DNA of 64,000 nt from Candidatus Obscuribacter sp. (GCA_016712465.1 JADJQZ010000001.1:6138001-6202000); one strand, 5' to 3'. Positions 1-8,465 are shown, counted from the first letter of the stretch. Program-made: numbers and translations. The notes: generated from the letters alone by a model not told the origin.

Positions 1-109
1 CTCAGGAGCCGGTTTAGTTACCTCCAATCTAGACAGTCAATCAAGTGTGTGTAAAACTTGCAGAGTTCTGCAACTGATTGAAAAACTACCAGAAAGTTCA
101 AGCAGGATG

Positions 110-137
110 CTCTCAGAGATTAAAGATACTCTCAGAG
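110..137. promoter_or_regulatory. Candidate ArsR operator: two CTCTCAGAG palindromes
   Basis: The 9-bp near-palindrome CTCTCAGAG occurs at 110-118 and again at 129-137, a 19-bp period or about two helical turns, just upstream of the preferred GTG start of the ArsR-like gene. ArsR/SmtB dimers bind short inverted repeats overlapping their own promoters, so autoregulation is a reasonable inference. No binding evidence exists in the sequence itself. Confidence 0.35.
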
Positions 138-167
138 ATAAACGTTGCCACGCCGGAAGAAATCAAA

Positions 168-506
168 GTGTCCCAGACTCAAAAGCAGCAGATCGCCAAA
201 CTGACCCAGTTCAAAGCAGAATTCTTCAAGGCTTTAAGCAATCCCCTGCGCATCAGAATTCTCGACGAATTGCGCAATGACGAATTAACCGTATCAGAAA
301 TAAGAGACCGCCTGGAAGTAGAGCTTCCCAATGTATCTCAGCAGTTAGCCGTACTGAAAGCGAAAAATCTGGTAACGGCAAGGAAACAAGGTATCAACAT
401 CTACTATTCGTGCAGCGATCCAAAGATATTCAAGCTTCTCGACGTAGCCAGGGAAATATTCAACTCCCAACTGGCCGACATTCAGAAAACGCTGAAAAAG
501 CTGTAA
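168..506 (+). CDS. ArsR/SmtB-family winged-helix transcriptional regulator
   Basis: Small DNA-binding repressor of the ArsR family. The domain begins at FFKALSNPLRIRILDEL, followed by the recognition region with LPNVSQQLAVLKAKNLV and the beta-wing GINIYYS, then a C-terminal helix suited to dimerisation. I prefer GTG at 168 because GGAAGA lies 7 nt upstream and this gives a typical length of about 112 aa. A TTG at 78 would add 30 residues that read through the operator-like repeats. No obvious CxC-type metal site is visible, so the effector (metal, redox or other) is unknown. The next gene on the same strand is infA, 147 bp away, and probably has its own promoter. Confidence 0.8.
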   Translation: MSQTQKQQIAKLTQFKAEFFKALSNPLRIRILDELRNDELTVSEIRDRLEVELPNVSQQLAVLKAKNLVTARKQGINIYYSCSDPKIFKLLDVAREIFNSQLADIQKTLKKL

Positions 507-653
507 ATTCGGCATATCTCAACATTCATTGCGATTCCAACCGAAGATGGGGAGATCAGCAGATTTCGCAGAGAAGATGCGCTATACTATTGCATAGTTG
601 CATACTTACGCAATTAAGCAACAAGCACTAAATATCAGAAAAGCGAAGTTACC

Positions 654-902
654 ATGGACCAAAATAATAACAAGAAAGCAGAGGGGATCGTACTCGACGG
701 CAAGGTGCTGGAGACATTGCCCTCATGCCTTTTCACAGTTGAACTGGAGAACGGGCATAAGGTCATGGCCCACCTCTCCGGCAAAGTACGCAAGAACTTC
801 ATCAAGATATTACCCGGCGATCGAGTTACCATCGAGCTTAGCCCCTATGATTTGAAGCGCGGACGGATTACCTACCGACACCGCAACGCATCGGCCGGCT
901 AG
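654..902 (+). CDS. infA: Translation initiation factor IF-1
   Basis: An 82-aa OB-fold protein matching IF-1, which binds the 30S A-site during initiation. Family landmarks visible are EGIVLDGKVLETLP, the middle strand with GHKVMAHLSGKVRKNFIKI, GDRVTIELSPYDL and the terminal GRITYRHR. It is about 10 residues longer than the usual 71-72 aa because of a polar Asn/Lys-rich start. It stands alone rather than next to rpmJ, rpsM or secY as in the classical ribosomal-protein operon, so it may be a second copy or a relocated single copy. A TATACT hexamer at 583-588 could be a -10 element, although no good -35 is evident. ATG 654 has only a weak Shine-Dalgarno. Confidence 0.93.
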   Translation: MDQNNNKKAEGIVLDGKVLETLPSCLFTVELENGHKVMAHLSGKVRKNFIKILPGDRVTIELSPYDLKRGRITYRHRNASAG

Positions 903-941
903 AGACATTACCTGACAGCCGGACGCAGCAGCGGCTGGACT

Positions 942-1037
942 CAGCGGCGACTAGATGCACCGGCGGCTAGACCCAGCGGCGACTAGATGCACCGGCGGCT
1001 AGACCCAGCGGCGACTAGATGCACCGGCGACCAGATG
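942..1037. repeat. 32-bp tandem minisatellite
   Basis: Two perfect 32-bp units (942-973 and 974-1005), starting CAGCGGCGACTAGATGCACC, are followed by a partial third (1006-1037) that diverges at its end. A degenerate related motif precedes the array at about 930. It lies directly downstream of infA and upstream of its terminator, so it would fall in the 3' untranslated region. No convincing protein is encoded. Confidence 0.85.
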
Positions 1038-1112
1038 CAGCCAGGGCTCCGTCAGCCAGAGAAAGCGGCGACTACAATTAGCCCGGCTTACCTCCTATCC
1101 GTGGAAAAAAAT

Positions 1113-1150
1113 AGGCGAAGGCGAAATTATTGCGTTTTTCGCCTTCGCCT
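1113..1150 (+). terminator. Strong intrinsic terminator downstream of infA
   Basis: A 14-bp perfect inverted repeat (AGGCGAAGGCGAAA at 1113-1126 with its complement at 1137-1150) has a 10-nt loop. It is flanked by an A-tract upstream and CAATTTT downstream, so it could work on both strands. Confidence 0.75.
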
Positions 1151-1236
1151 CAATTTTCCAAAACATTTACCCTGGGTGAGAATTCGTCCGAAGTGAACGT
1201 TGGCTGCACAGCGCTGAGCACTCCGCATAGAGCGTT

Positions 1237-1348
1237 GAGCATTAAGCCTTCCGCACTCCGCACAGAGCATTAAGCCTTCCGCACTCCGCACAGAGCATTA
1301 AGCCTTCCGCACTCCGCATAGAGCATTGAGCGTTAAGCCATCTGCGTT
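1237..1348. repeat. 28-bp tandem minisatellite
   Basis: Units starting GAGCATTAAGCCTTCCGCAC recur at 1237, 1265, 1293 and, degenerately, 1321, each 28 bp apart. Decaying GCGTTAAGCC-like copies continue to about 1368. It lies between the infA terminator and the rimI terminator. No coding role is apparent. Confidence 0.8.
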
Positions 1349-1420
1349 AAGCCGTCTGCATTAAGCCTTTCCCCTAAATACTTATTACGCTTTATAGTAT
1401 CTACGGCAAAAAAAGCAAAA

Positions 1421-1465
1421 GAGCCCTTCAGGAAGCCTGTTTTCACAGATTTACCTGAAGGACTC
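1421..1465 (-). terminator. Terminator of rimI transcript
   Basis: Inverted repeat GAGCCCTTCAGG (1421-1432) pairs with CCTGAAGGACTC (1454-1465) with one mismatch. Read on the minus strand it is followed by a T-rich run (complement of GGCAAAAAAAGCAAAA). It lies 80 bp past the rimI stop. Confidence 0.7.
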
Positions 1466-1544
1466 TCTTGTAGAAAAGGTTCGAGTTTCGCGCCCCACTC
1501 AAAGGTTACAAGCTTCAAGCAAGGACCAAACCTGAACAGTTAAC

Positions 1545-2042
1545 TCAAAGCGTCACCTCCATGAACAGTCCGTCTTCGCCATCCTCGTAGTAGGCTTTGA
1601 TGGTGCGCTTCTTCACAAAGCCAAGGTGCTTGTACAAGCTAATGGCCGAGGCATTGCTCTTACGGACTTCCAGTGTGACACGCACTTTATGAAGCTTGCG
1701 CCCCATTTTCATGACGTGCCGAATCAAATCGCTTGCCACGCCACGGCGCCGGAAGTCGGGACTGACCGCGACATCGGCAATGTGCATGCGCTTGCGCACG
1801 ACCTCGTACAAAATGAAGCCCGCCACAGTGTCTTTCTTTCCGTCACTCTGGCTTGGTTCCACAAGTACGTTTGCACCGCAGGCAGCCAGTTCGAGCCATT
1901 CGCTGAAACTTTCCAGCGGCCAGGCATCGGGATAACTACGGGCTTCGATTTCAGCTACCGCTTCTACGTGCTCGCTTCTCATGCGCCGCAGCAAAAGTGG
2001 CTTTATTGCAGGAGCAGGCGTACCTGTTTGCGCTCTTTCCAT
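1545..2042 (-). CDS. rimI: GNAT N-acetyltransferase, RimI-like (ribosomal protein S18 alanine acetyltransferase)
   Basis: A 165-aa GCN5-related acetyltransferase that transfers an acetyl group from acetyl-CoA to an N-terminal amine; RimI acts on ribosomal protein S18. Visible landmarks are the IEARSYPDAWPLESF substrate region, AGFILYEVV, the HIADVAVSPDFRRRGVASDLI strand-loop holding the acetyl-CoA-binding RxxGxA motif, and the C-terminal SNASAISLYKHLGFV. I chose ATG at 2042 because AGGAGG lies directly upstream; a longer frame to 2180 lacks this support. It is a single gene with its own terminator at 1421-1465. The exact substrate cannot be told from sequence; a generic GNAT is the alternative. 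Confidence 0.8.
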   Translation of the reverse strand: MERAQTGTPAPAIKPLLLRRMRSEHVEAVAEIEARSYPDAWPLESFSEWLELAACGANVLVEPSQSDGKKDTVAGFILYEVVRKRMHIADVAVSPDFRRRGVASDLIRHVMKMGRKLHKVRVTLEVRKSNASAISLYKHLGFVKKRTIKAYYEDGEDGLFMEVTL

Positions 2043-2236
2043 AGCGCCTCCTAATCTTTTTCGATGTGAATGAGACCTCAAATTGAAGTTGAAAAATTCA
2101 GCGCCTCGCAAGAAGCAAAGCAACCGGCAAAGATGTCCGGCAATGAGGTCGGGTGAATGGTTAATTGCAAAGGACAACAAAGAGGTCCACGCCGACCGGG
2201 AAAGTCGGCGTGGACCAGGGAATGTTCAGCAAAAGC

Positions 2237-3817
2237 CTACTTGCCCTTGAGCAAGCCGGCCAGGTCGACCTCGACCTTCACCTTGCGGTTCGGGTCGGGT
2301 TGGGAAGCCGCGGCAGCCTCAGCGGCAGGAGCTTCGGTGGAAGCCGCGGCTGCCTCGCCGGTGGTCAAAACGACCTTGTCGACGGTGCCATCGGCAGCTT
2401 CGGAAGCCCCATCAGCCTTGCCGGCAGGAGCTTCGGTAGAAGCCCCCTGACCGGCCGGCTCGTCCTTGTCGGCCGCGCTGAGGAAGAGCGAGTCGATGTC
2501 CACACCGGAATGTCCCGGCGCAAAGGACACCAGCTCGGCATCACCGGGGAACGGGGACTTGGGCGGCGGTGTTTCCGGAGGAAGCCCGGACGAATCCGGA
2601 GTCTCCGGCAGGCGCGGCTTGGGCTCCTTCCCATCGGTCTTACCCCCGCTTGCCGGTGGAAGCCCCTTTTCGGGCTCCTCGGCAGGCACGGGCAGCGGCT
2701 TGGTGGGCGGCAGCTTGGGCTTCTCCGGTTCCTGCTTCTTGGCCCGGTCGAGAATCTCGCAGCGCCTCTGGCGAGCAAGCTCGCTCGGCGTGGATTTCTT
2801 CAGGGCGTCGAAGAGCTGAGCGAGCACCTTGTCGCAAGCCTTCTGGTGCTTACGCCAGGGAATCTCGCGCCAGTACCAGGCACCGATTTTCGTGCCGATG
2901 AACCAGCGATAGACCGGCAGGGAGACAATGCGGATATCGAGACGAGTCTCGTAATCCAGCGCTTCTCCGTAGTACCAGGTGATGATCGACACCTCCAGGT
3001 AGGTCCGCTGCTCACGGTCGAGCTTGACGGAACCGTCCCAGGGCACCATGCTCTTGCGCTTGCCCACCTGCCAGTACTGCCGCCAGATGCGAGTGAAGCC
3101 GTTGGCTCCATCGTAGTAGCCGGCCGGCACACGACAGCCTTTGCGGCGCTCCTGCTCCTTGGGGGAAAGCAAGGCGGCTTCCGTGGGTGCCAGGGAGATG
3201 GCACCGGTCCAGTCGGTGATGTGGTGCTTGTACTCGTTCACCGGCGAGAAGTTGCCAATCTGGTTACAGATTCGCACCAGCCCCTCGGAAGAGGCGATGC
3301 GGCTGAAGAGTTCCGGCACTTCCAGGGGACCATGACCGACCACATGGGCACCGTAGTAACGCCGGTTGGGATCGGTGAGTGCCTGGCGCACCTTTTCGCG
3401 AAACTTGCGTTCCGCCTCGGCGCTACCGTTTCCGGCACCGCCATAGGTAGCCACCGGCACGCCGTCATTGATGGAACCACTGTTCACATCAACGGATACA
3501 TGGCGGAACGAACCGTTCCAACCATTGGGGTCACAGTGAGAGTGACCCTTCATGAGCGTTTCTTGTGTGACTCGCGCCACCCGCTCACTTTCAGGACAGT
3601 TTTTACAGCCATCGGCGGTACCGTGACCGTGTCCGACGTCGAGATCGCTGACGCCGGTACCGTTGTCGCCGATATCGGCGTCGCTGGTACCGAAGCCATG
3701 GTCTCCTACATCGGCATCGCTGACGCCGAAGCCGCCGTGCCCAACGTCAGCATCACTGACGCCGAAGCCGCCGGCACTTCCGCCACCGCCGTGACCACCA
3801 TCAAAACCATCTGCCAT
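2237..3817 (-). CDS. Unknown 526-aa protein with N-terminal Asp/Gly 12-residue repeats
   Basis: I do not recognise this family. After a Gly-rich start, four 12-residue repeats of the form GFGVSDADVGHG (about residues 17-64) place regularly spaced Asp in a DxDxG pattern, which could bind divalent cations. A Cys pair (CKNC) and a folded middle of about 300 residues rich in Trp/Tyr follow. The last 170 residues are Pro/Glu/Lys/Ala-rich and look disordered, ending in a short beta-like VKVEVDLAGLL. There is no signal peptide or membrane span. AGGAG precedes the ATG by 8 nt. Codon use is strongly C/G-ending, suggesting high expression and creating a full-length spurious frame on the other strand. 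Confidence 0.75.
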   Translation of the reverse strand: MADGFDGGHGGGGSAGGFGVSDADVGHGGFGVSDADVGDHGFGTSDADIGDNGTGVSDLDVGHGHGTADGCKNCPESERVARVTQETLMKGHSHCDPNGWNGSFRHVSVDVNSGSINDGVPVATYGGAGNGSAEAERKFREKVRQALTDPNRRYYGAHVVGHGPLEVPELFSRIASSEGLVRICNQIGNFSPVNEYKHHITDWTGAISLAPTEAALLSPKEQERRKGCRVPAGYYDGANGFTRIWRQYWQVGKRKSMVPWDGSVKLDREQRTYLEVSIITWYYGEALDYETRLDIRIVSLPVYRWFIGTKIGAWYWREIPWRKHQKACDKVLAQLFDALKKSTPSELARQRRCEILDRAKKQEPEKPKLPPTKPLPVPAEEPEKGLPPASGGKTDGKEPKPRLPETPDSSGLPPETPPPKSPFPGDAELVSFAPGHSGVDIDSLFLSAADKDEPAGQGASTEAPAGKADGASEAADGTVDKVVLTTGEAAAASTEAPAAEAAAASQPDPNRKVKVEVDLAGLLKGK

Positions 3818-4104
3818 AAGATATTCTCCTGTTTTTAGAGGTTAACAGTGCCGCCTGTACAGAAGCCGGTTAGAAGCCGCTGCCATCGGGGCACCATCCA
3901 CACGGACACCACAAGCTTTTGGCTCGCGGTGCCGTTGTTCAGACAAGACGCACACCCACAATGTAGGGGCGTTGGTTAGAGCAGAAACAAATGCAAATCG
4001 CAGCAAGCACTCACCTGCCACGATTGTCACGAGAGTAGAATGAACTTGGGGAGTTCAGACTTTAGAGCAAATCCCGAAGGACTCGCTAAGAGAGCGCACA
4101 ATCA

Positions 4105-5184
4105 ATGACCATGCCAGCCGAAAACCAGCACAATCCTACAGAGAGCAAATCAGGGCTTTCAAAATCCTCGACCCAAGATGATCGGGAAGTCCCAAATCCG
4201 ACCCTTGACCTGCTCAAGCCCGTGCCTGAAGAAAAGCTGCAAGCCTGGCTGTTGGAGTTCTACGGCAAGGAGATGGAATTAACCCACAGGCAAGTGCTCC
4301 GCCACCGCGACCTTTCCTATGTGGAGAGGCTGCAGTTTCGAGACGCTCTGCCGGCATCCCTCATTTTCAAGCAGGTTTTGCCGCCCTGGGACATAGAGCA
4401 GGACCTGCATGAACGCATCTTGATTCCGTCCATTTCCAATTCGCCTCAGCTATTCATGTCTGCCCACCTGGGACAGATAACAGCCATGCTCATGGAGGAC
4501 CTGGGACCGGACAACCTTCTGGGCTGCCTGGAAAGCCAGGACGAAACACGCATCAAAGGCGTAGCCCATGCTCTCGGAGAAGAGCTGGCCAAGATGCACC
4601 GGTCTTATTCTTACCGCACCGACGAGCTCCTGCCCCTCGGCATACTGCGTTCGCTCTCGCCCATCGACTACGCCACGACGGCTGAAGCCATGGTTGAGAA
4701 GCTGACTCGCTGGCAGTTAGCAGACCGGGAAAATCGACTCAACCTTGTGCGCCTGGCTGAGACAATTGCCGGTCCCCTGGCCGGAGAGCCCATTTCCTTG
4801 AGCCACGGCGACCTCTATGCCGAAAACATCGTACTGCGCCAGAACAAACTCTTCATCATCGACTGGTCCTGGTTCGCCATGCTCGGCGTGCCTCTGGTGG
4901 ATATCGCTACCATCACCATGGAACACCCCAAGAACAGCAGTTTTACAAGACACAAAGAGGCTCTTATCGATGCCTACTGTTTCGAGTCAGGCAAGCCTGA
5001 AAAGGATGTACGACAAGCCCTGCCCCACGCCGAAGCGCTCAGCCGGCTTTTGTTCTTAGACTGGCTCTTGGAGCGGAAGACGCGCGGCATCGAGGGCACT
5101 ACCGTTGGTCCGGTGAATGACTTGATTGAGCGCGTCGTCCAGGAACTGTCAGAACGGCTGCGCAGTCTTAGTTCCCGGTCTTAG
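4105..5184 (+). CDS. APH/choline-kinase-fold phosphotransferase
   Basis: A 359-aa small-molecule phosphotransferase of the aminoglycoside-phosphotransferase superfamily. The Brenner motif SHGDLYAENIVL (H234, D236 catalytic, N241) and the metal-binding IIDWSWF (D253) are intact, followed by GVPLVDIAT, as in the family. The N-terminal lobe is less typical and has no obvious Gly loop. The substrate could be a sugar, choline-like alcohol or antibiotic and cannot be named; resistance should not be assumed. ATG 4105 or ATG 4111 are both possible and neither has a strong ribosome site. The last codons are part of a 38-bp tandem duplication running past the stop. Confidence 0.75.
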   Translation: MTMPAENQHNPTESKSGLSKSSTQDDREVPNPTLDLLKPVPEEKLQAWLLEFYGKEMELTHRQVLRHRDLSYVERLQFRDALPASLIFKQVLPPWDIEQDLHERILIPSISNSPQLFMSAHLGQITAMLMEDLGPDNLLGCLESQDETRIKGVAHALGEELAKMHRSYSYRTDELLPLGILRSLSPIDYATTAEAMVEKLTRWQLADRENRLNLVRLAETIAGPLAGEPISLSHGDLYAENIVLRQNKLFIIDWSWFAMLGVPLVDIATITMEHPKNSSFTRHKEALIDAYCFESGKPEKDVRQALPHAEALSRLLFLDWLLERKTRGIEGTTVGPVNDLIERVVQELSERLRSLSSRS

Positions 5185-5228
5185 AAAGAGAACGGCTGCG
5201 CAGTCTTACTTCCAGGTCTTAGAAAGAG
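5153..5228. repeat. 38-bp tandem duplication across a stop codon
   Basis: A 38-bp unit beginning AACGGCTGCGCAGTCTTA occupies 5153-5190 and is repeated at 5191-5228 with two substitutions. The first copy encodes the C-terminal RLRSLSSRS and stop of the phosphotransferase; the second lies just outside the gene. Confidence 0.85.
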
Positions 5229-5229
5229 A

Positions 5230-5268
5230 CCGTACCGGCACCGGCAATTTCTTGCTGGGCCGGTACGG
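5230..5268. terminator. Hairpin between convergent genes
   Basis: CCGTACCGGC (5230-5239) pairs perfectly with GCCGGTACGG (5259-5268). It separates the plus-strand phosphotransferase from the minus-strand pepA, but neither side has a T-run, so its terminator role is inferred from position. A 15-bp repeat (AGCCAGTTACTCGGC) at 5281-5310 follows and continues imperfectly into the pepA 3' end. Confidence 0.45.
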
Positions 5269-5316
5269 CTCAATCACCGCAGCCAGTTACTCGGCAGCCA
5301 GTTACTCGGCAGCCGC

Positions 5317-6840
5317 TTACTTGGAAGCCAGGCGGCGAGCCAGCTCGACCAGGGTACGCACACCGTAGCCGGTGGCGCCCTTCGGGTCGGGACCGAACTC
5401 GCGGTCACGGAAGGCCACCGAAGCGATGTCCAGGTGCACCCAGGGGGTGTCCCCGGCGAAGCGACGGAGGAACCAGGCGGCAGTGGTGCTGCCCGGAGCG
5501 CCGCCGGAGTTCTTCAGGTCGGCCATCTCGGTGTTGTTGAAGGTGTTGTACTCATCCCACATGGGCACGTTGAGCATGCGCTCGCCCTGGCTGTCGCCGG
5601 CATCCACAACGGCGCGAGTGAACTCGTCGTTGTTGCCGAAGGCGCAGGAGGCGATGTCGCCCACCATCATGCGCACGGCGCCGGTGAGGGTAGCCAGGTC
5701 GACGATGCGGGTGGCACCCTGACGCTTGGCGTACTCGATGGCGTCGGCCAGGGTCAGGCGACCCTCGGCGTCGGTGTTGTCCACCTCCACCGTCATGCCG
5801 TTCAGGGTGTGCAGCACGTCGCCGGGCTTGTAGGCGGAGCCGCCGGTCATGTTCTCCGTGGCGGCCATGACGGCACGCACCTGGATGTTCAGACCGAGTT
5901 CGGCGATCACCTTGATGGCCGACATGGTCACGGCACCGCCGGACATGTCACGGTACATGCGACGCATGCCGTCCGCCGGCTTCAGGTCGAGACCGCCGGA
6001 GTCGAAGGTGACCGACTTGCCGACGATGGTCAGCTCGGCCTCGGGCTTGCCGCCCTTGGGGGTGTAGAGCATGTCGATCAGGAAGGGCTCCTGGTCGGAA
6101 CCCTTGGCCACGGCCAGCAGAGCACCGGCACCGAGCTTGGTGAGAGCCTTGCGACCCAGCACCTTGACCTCGATGGTACCGCCGCTTTCCTTGCCGATCT
6201 TCTCAGCCAGCTTGGCCATGCGCCGCGGCGTGCAGTCGCTGCCGGGCTCGTTGGAGAGGTCGCGAGCCAGGTTGACCGAACGCGCGATGGCGAAGCCGTC
6301 CTTGAGACCGCGACCCATCTCCTTGACGGAGCCGGCGTCCACGACCAGGTGCAGCTTCTTGAAGTGCGTCTCGGGCTTGTAGCCGCCCTTCTCCGTCTTG
6401 CTGTGGTTGATCTCGTAGTCGATCATGCCCGCGTAGGAAGCGATGGCTTCCCCGACAGCGTAGGCATCAGCCTTGATGGAAGCCGGATCGATGGCGGCGA
6501 AGGCCACATGCTGGGCCTTCATGGCGCGAGCCTTCTTGAACACGGCGATGAGCGCCTTGCGGAAGGTCTCGATGCTGGCCTTGTCGCGGGGACCGAGGCC
6601 GAACATGATGATGCGCGGCGCCGCGGTCTTGCCGTCGGTGAAGTGCACCATGGTCTCGCCGATGGCGCCCTTGAAGCCATCCACGGCGGCCTGCCGGGCA
6701 ATACCGCTCTCGGTGAGCAGGTTGGCGCTGGCGGCGTAGCCCTTGCCCTCGTTGACGGCTTCGCCTTCGAAGCAACCAACAGCAAGAACATCGGCAACGA
6801 CAGCGGCCAGAGAGGGAGTAGCGAAAGTCTTGAGTTTCAT
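5317..6840 (-). CDS. pepA: Leucyl aminopeptidase (M17 family)
   Basis: A 507-aa cytosolic di-metal aminopeptidase that releases N-terminal residues and turns over peptides. The M17 C-terminal catalytic domain is intact: GKSVTFDSGGLDLKPADGM with metal ligands Lys and Asp, and the hallmark NTDAEGRL near residue 354. Fully conserved flanking segments include DLATLTGA and MWDEY. The N-terminal half matches the M17 macro-like domain. I chose ATG 6840 because GGAGAAAAATC precedes it; an upstream open frame to 7053 is not needed. Codon use is strongly C/G-ending, consistent with high expression. An mscS-like gene lies 128 bp upstream on the same strand, possibly co-transcribed. Confidence 0.93.
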   Translation of the reverse strand: MKLKTFATPSLAAVVADVLAVGCFEGEAVNEGKGYAASANLLTESGIARQAAVDGFKGAIGETMVHFTDGKTAAPRIIMFGLGPRDKASIETFRKALIAVFKKARAMKAQHVAFAAIDPASIKADAYAVGEAIASYAGMIDYEINHSKTEKGGYKPETHFKKLHLVVDAGSVKEMGRGLKDGFAIARSVNLARDLSNEPGSDCTPRRMAKLAEKIGKESGGTIEVKVLGRKALTKLGAGALLAVAKGSDQEPFLIDMLYTPKGGKPEAELTIVGKSVTFDSGGLDLKPADGMRRMYRDMSGGAVTMSAIKVIAELGLNIQVRAVMAATENMTGGSAYKPGDVLHTLNGMTVEVDNTDAEGRLTLADAIEYAKRQGATRIVDLATLTGAVRMMVGDIASCAFGNNDEFTRAVVDAGDSQGERMLNVPMWDEYNTFNNTEMADLKNSGGAPGSTTAAWFLRRFAGDTPWVHLDIASVAFRDREFGPDPKGATGYGVRTLVELARRLASK

Positions 6841-6968
6841 GATTTTTCTCCATGAGGCACCGGCAGGGAAAGCCGGTGCGGGAATTTTGGTTAAACCTGA
6901 GCAGTGGCAGCAGAACCGGAAGGCTCCGCTGCAGGAACAATGGACCTGCACAGCGCAGATCCCTGGGG

Positions 6969-7646
6969 TTACTTCTTTTTCTCGATGCGCACCCCATCCG
7001 GGATGATGATCAGGGACTTGGGCGGATCGTTGACCTTGGTCGGCTTCGCCCACATGTCGCGATTGGGAATGGCAACGGAGCCGCCCTCAACCTTGACCAC
7101 GGTAGACAGATAGCCGATATCCACCACTTTTCCTTTCACATCCATACCGATGATGGAAATGTTGTCATCGGGCTGAAAGCGCCTGGTCATCTGCAAGAAG
7201 ACGCCGCAAACCAGGTCGCTGGCTACGCCTTGCAGAGAGAGCGCGATGGCGGCACTGAGAATGCTGACACCGAGGAAGAGCTTGGACAGCACTTCCGGCG
7301 CCACCACACTGGCCACCACGAACACGGTGAAGACCCAGTAACCGGTCTGCAACGAACGCAGGATCAGGGTCTTACCACGAGAGCTGGCGCCGGTCGTGTC
7401 CAGGGTTCTCACCAGGGCAGCGCGGGCGGGCTTGTAGAACAGATAGGAGATGCCCAGGAAGATCACAGCCACCAGCGCGTTGACGCCGAGGGGAATGAGC
7501 TTGTCCAGGACGCCCTGGAGATTCTGGGCTTCAAACTTGGTGAGCAGCTCTTGCGTGAACACGCCGCCCTGGGCCATCAATCCGAGGCAGCCGAGGGCAA
7601 GCACGAACGCCAGAGCCTTGAAGCTCGATAGCAATCTTTTCAACAT
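6969..7646 (-). CDS. MscS-family small-conductance mechanosensitive channel
   Basis: A 225-aa inner-membrane channel that opens under membrane tension to release osmolytes. Visible are a hydrophobic N-terminal helix (possible signal anchor), two further membrane helices, and the pore-lining TM3 region with small residues (SILSAAIALSLQGVASDLVCG). The MscS beta domain follows: FQPDDNISI, GKVVDIGYLSTVVKVEGGSVAIPNRDMW. It is shorter than E. coli MscS (286 aa) and ends soon after the beta domain with a basic KKK tail, so the cytoplasmic alpha/beta cage appears missing. ATG 7646 is used. Good alternatives: a truncated or structurally minimal MscS paralogue. Confidence 0.85.
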   Translation of the reverse strand: MLKRLLSSFKALAFVLALGCLGLMAQGGVFTQELLTKFEAQNLQGVLDKLIPLGVNALVAVIFLGISYLFYKPARAALVRTLDTTGASSRGKTLILRSLQTGYWVFTVFVVASVVAPEVLSKLFLGVSILSAAIALSLQGVASDLVCGVFLQMTRRFQPDDNISIIGMDVKGKVVDIGYLSTVVKVEGGSVAIPNRDMWAKPTKVNDPPKSLIIIPDGVRIEKKK

Positions 7647-7741
7647 GGTAACTCCGTGTAGAAGATGTTGGGACCAATTGCTGGTCCATCTAGAACCGCC
7701 GGGCGGGCGATTCCTCGTGAGAGGTGCTCACGGGCACGTTT

Positions 7742-7837
7742 TCAGCTCTTCTGCCAACCCATTTCAAATTCATAGCCAGGGAACAAACAGGCTCCAGGCT
7801 CGCAGCAACACCACGCTTCCGTCTGCCAATCAGCCAT
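7742..7837 (-). CDS. Possible 31-aa Cys-rich micropeptide
   Basis: A 31-codon frame with an excellent ribosome site (AGGAG, 8 nt before ATG 7837). The peptide is acidic/aromatic with a CCCEPGAC cluster and ends FEMGWQKS. It lies upstream of the mscS-like gene in the same direction. No family is recognised; the support is the ribosome site and the unusual Cys cluster only. Confidence 0.3.
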   Translation of the reverse strand: MADWQTEAWCCCEPGACLFPGYEFEMGWQKS

Positions 7838-8465
7838 GTACGAACTCCTGAACCGGTAAAGGTTCAAGAAGTTGGTTAGAGAGCTGATGCAATGACTATT
7901 GAAGAGAGGTAGATACCGAATTGAAGGAAGGGAAAAGAAGAACATCTTGAAACTACCGAAGAGCCTGTCCATAAGCCATATTTCTTGGCAACTATTGGAC
8001 AGCTCTAATTAGCTCATGAGCTTTTTTGAAATAAGAGTATCTAATAAACGGCCCACCGCCTTAGCGCACCTGACGCTAAGCTGGAAATTGGCGCAACAGC
8101 CTCCCGCACCACACAGCTAGCACACCTTGACATCCACCATCTCCAACCACCGGAATGAACGATTTTTTAAGAGAAATAAGCCCAGAAATGACTCCTTGCC
8201 CGTGGATTTAGGCACGTGAACTTACTAGGTTTCTGGATGCACTTACCTTTCTTTCAACTAAAAACTTCTTCTAACCGCCCAACACCCCCAGCGAAAACCT
8301 AGCTTCGCCCTACACCACCTGTGGTGCTTAAGCAAGCCGCCGGTGGAGCGAAGCATCGCTATGCCCAACGGGCACGACCAGGTGCTATCAAGCCGGCTGG
8401 AAGAAGAAATGGTCGAAAAAAGACGTGAACTTACTACTCTCACCTCCAACTCTCAAAGGTGTCTT
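7838..8465. other. Intergenic region, no confident gene
   Basis: AT-richer spacer between divergent gene groups. It must hold promoters for the minus-strand mscS/pepA group and the plus-strand gene at 8466. A plus-strand frame open from 8343 joins the downstream gene but has no ribosome site, so I treat it as leader. No tRNA or other RNA gene was recognised. Confidence 0.5.

Noticed and set aside
2165..3838. 557-aa plus-strand frame opposite the Asp/Gly-repeat gene
   Set aside because: Mirror of a strongly GC3-biased gene; the minus frame has the ribosome site and coherent repeats.
4105..5184. Aminoglycoside resistance gene
   Set aside because: Only the general phosphotransferase motifs are present; the family is broad and no resistance-specific features are seen.
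5434..6855. 473-aa plus-strand frame over pepA
   Set aside because: Exact antisense of a recognisable leucyl aminopeptidase; His/Gly/Val-rich composition is typical of an antisense shadow.
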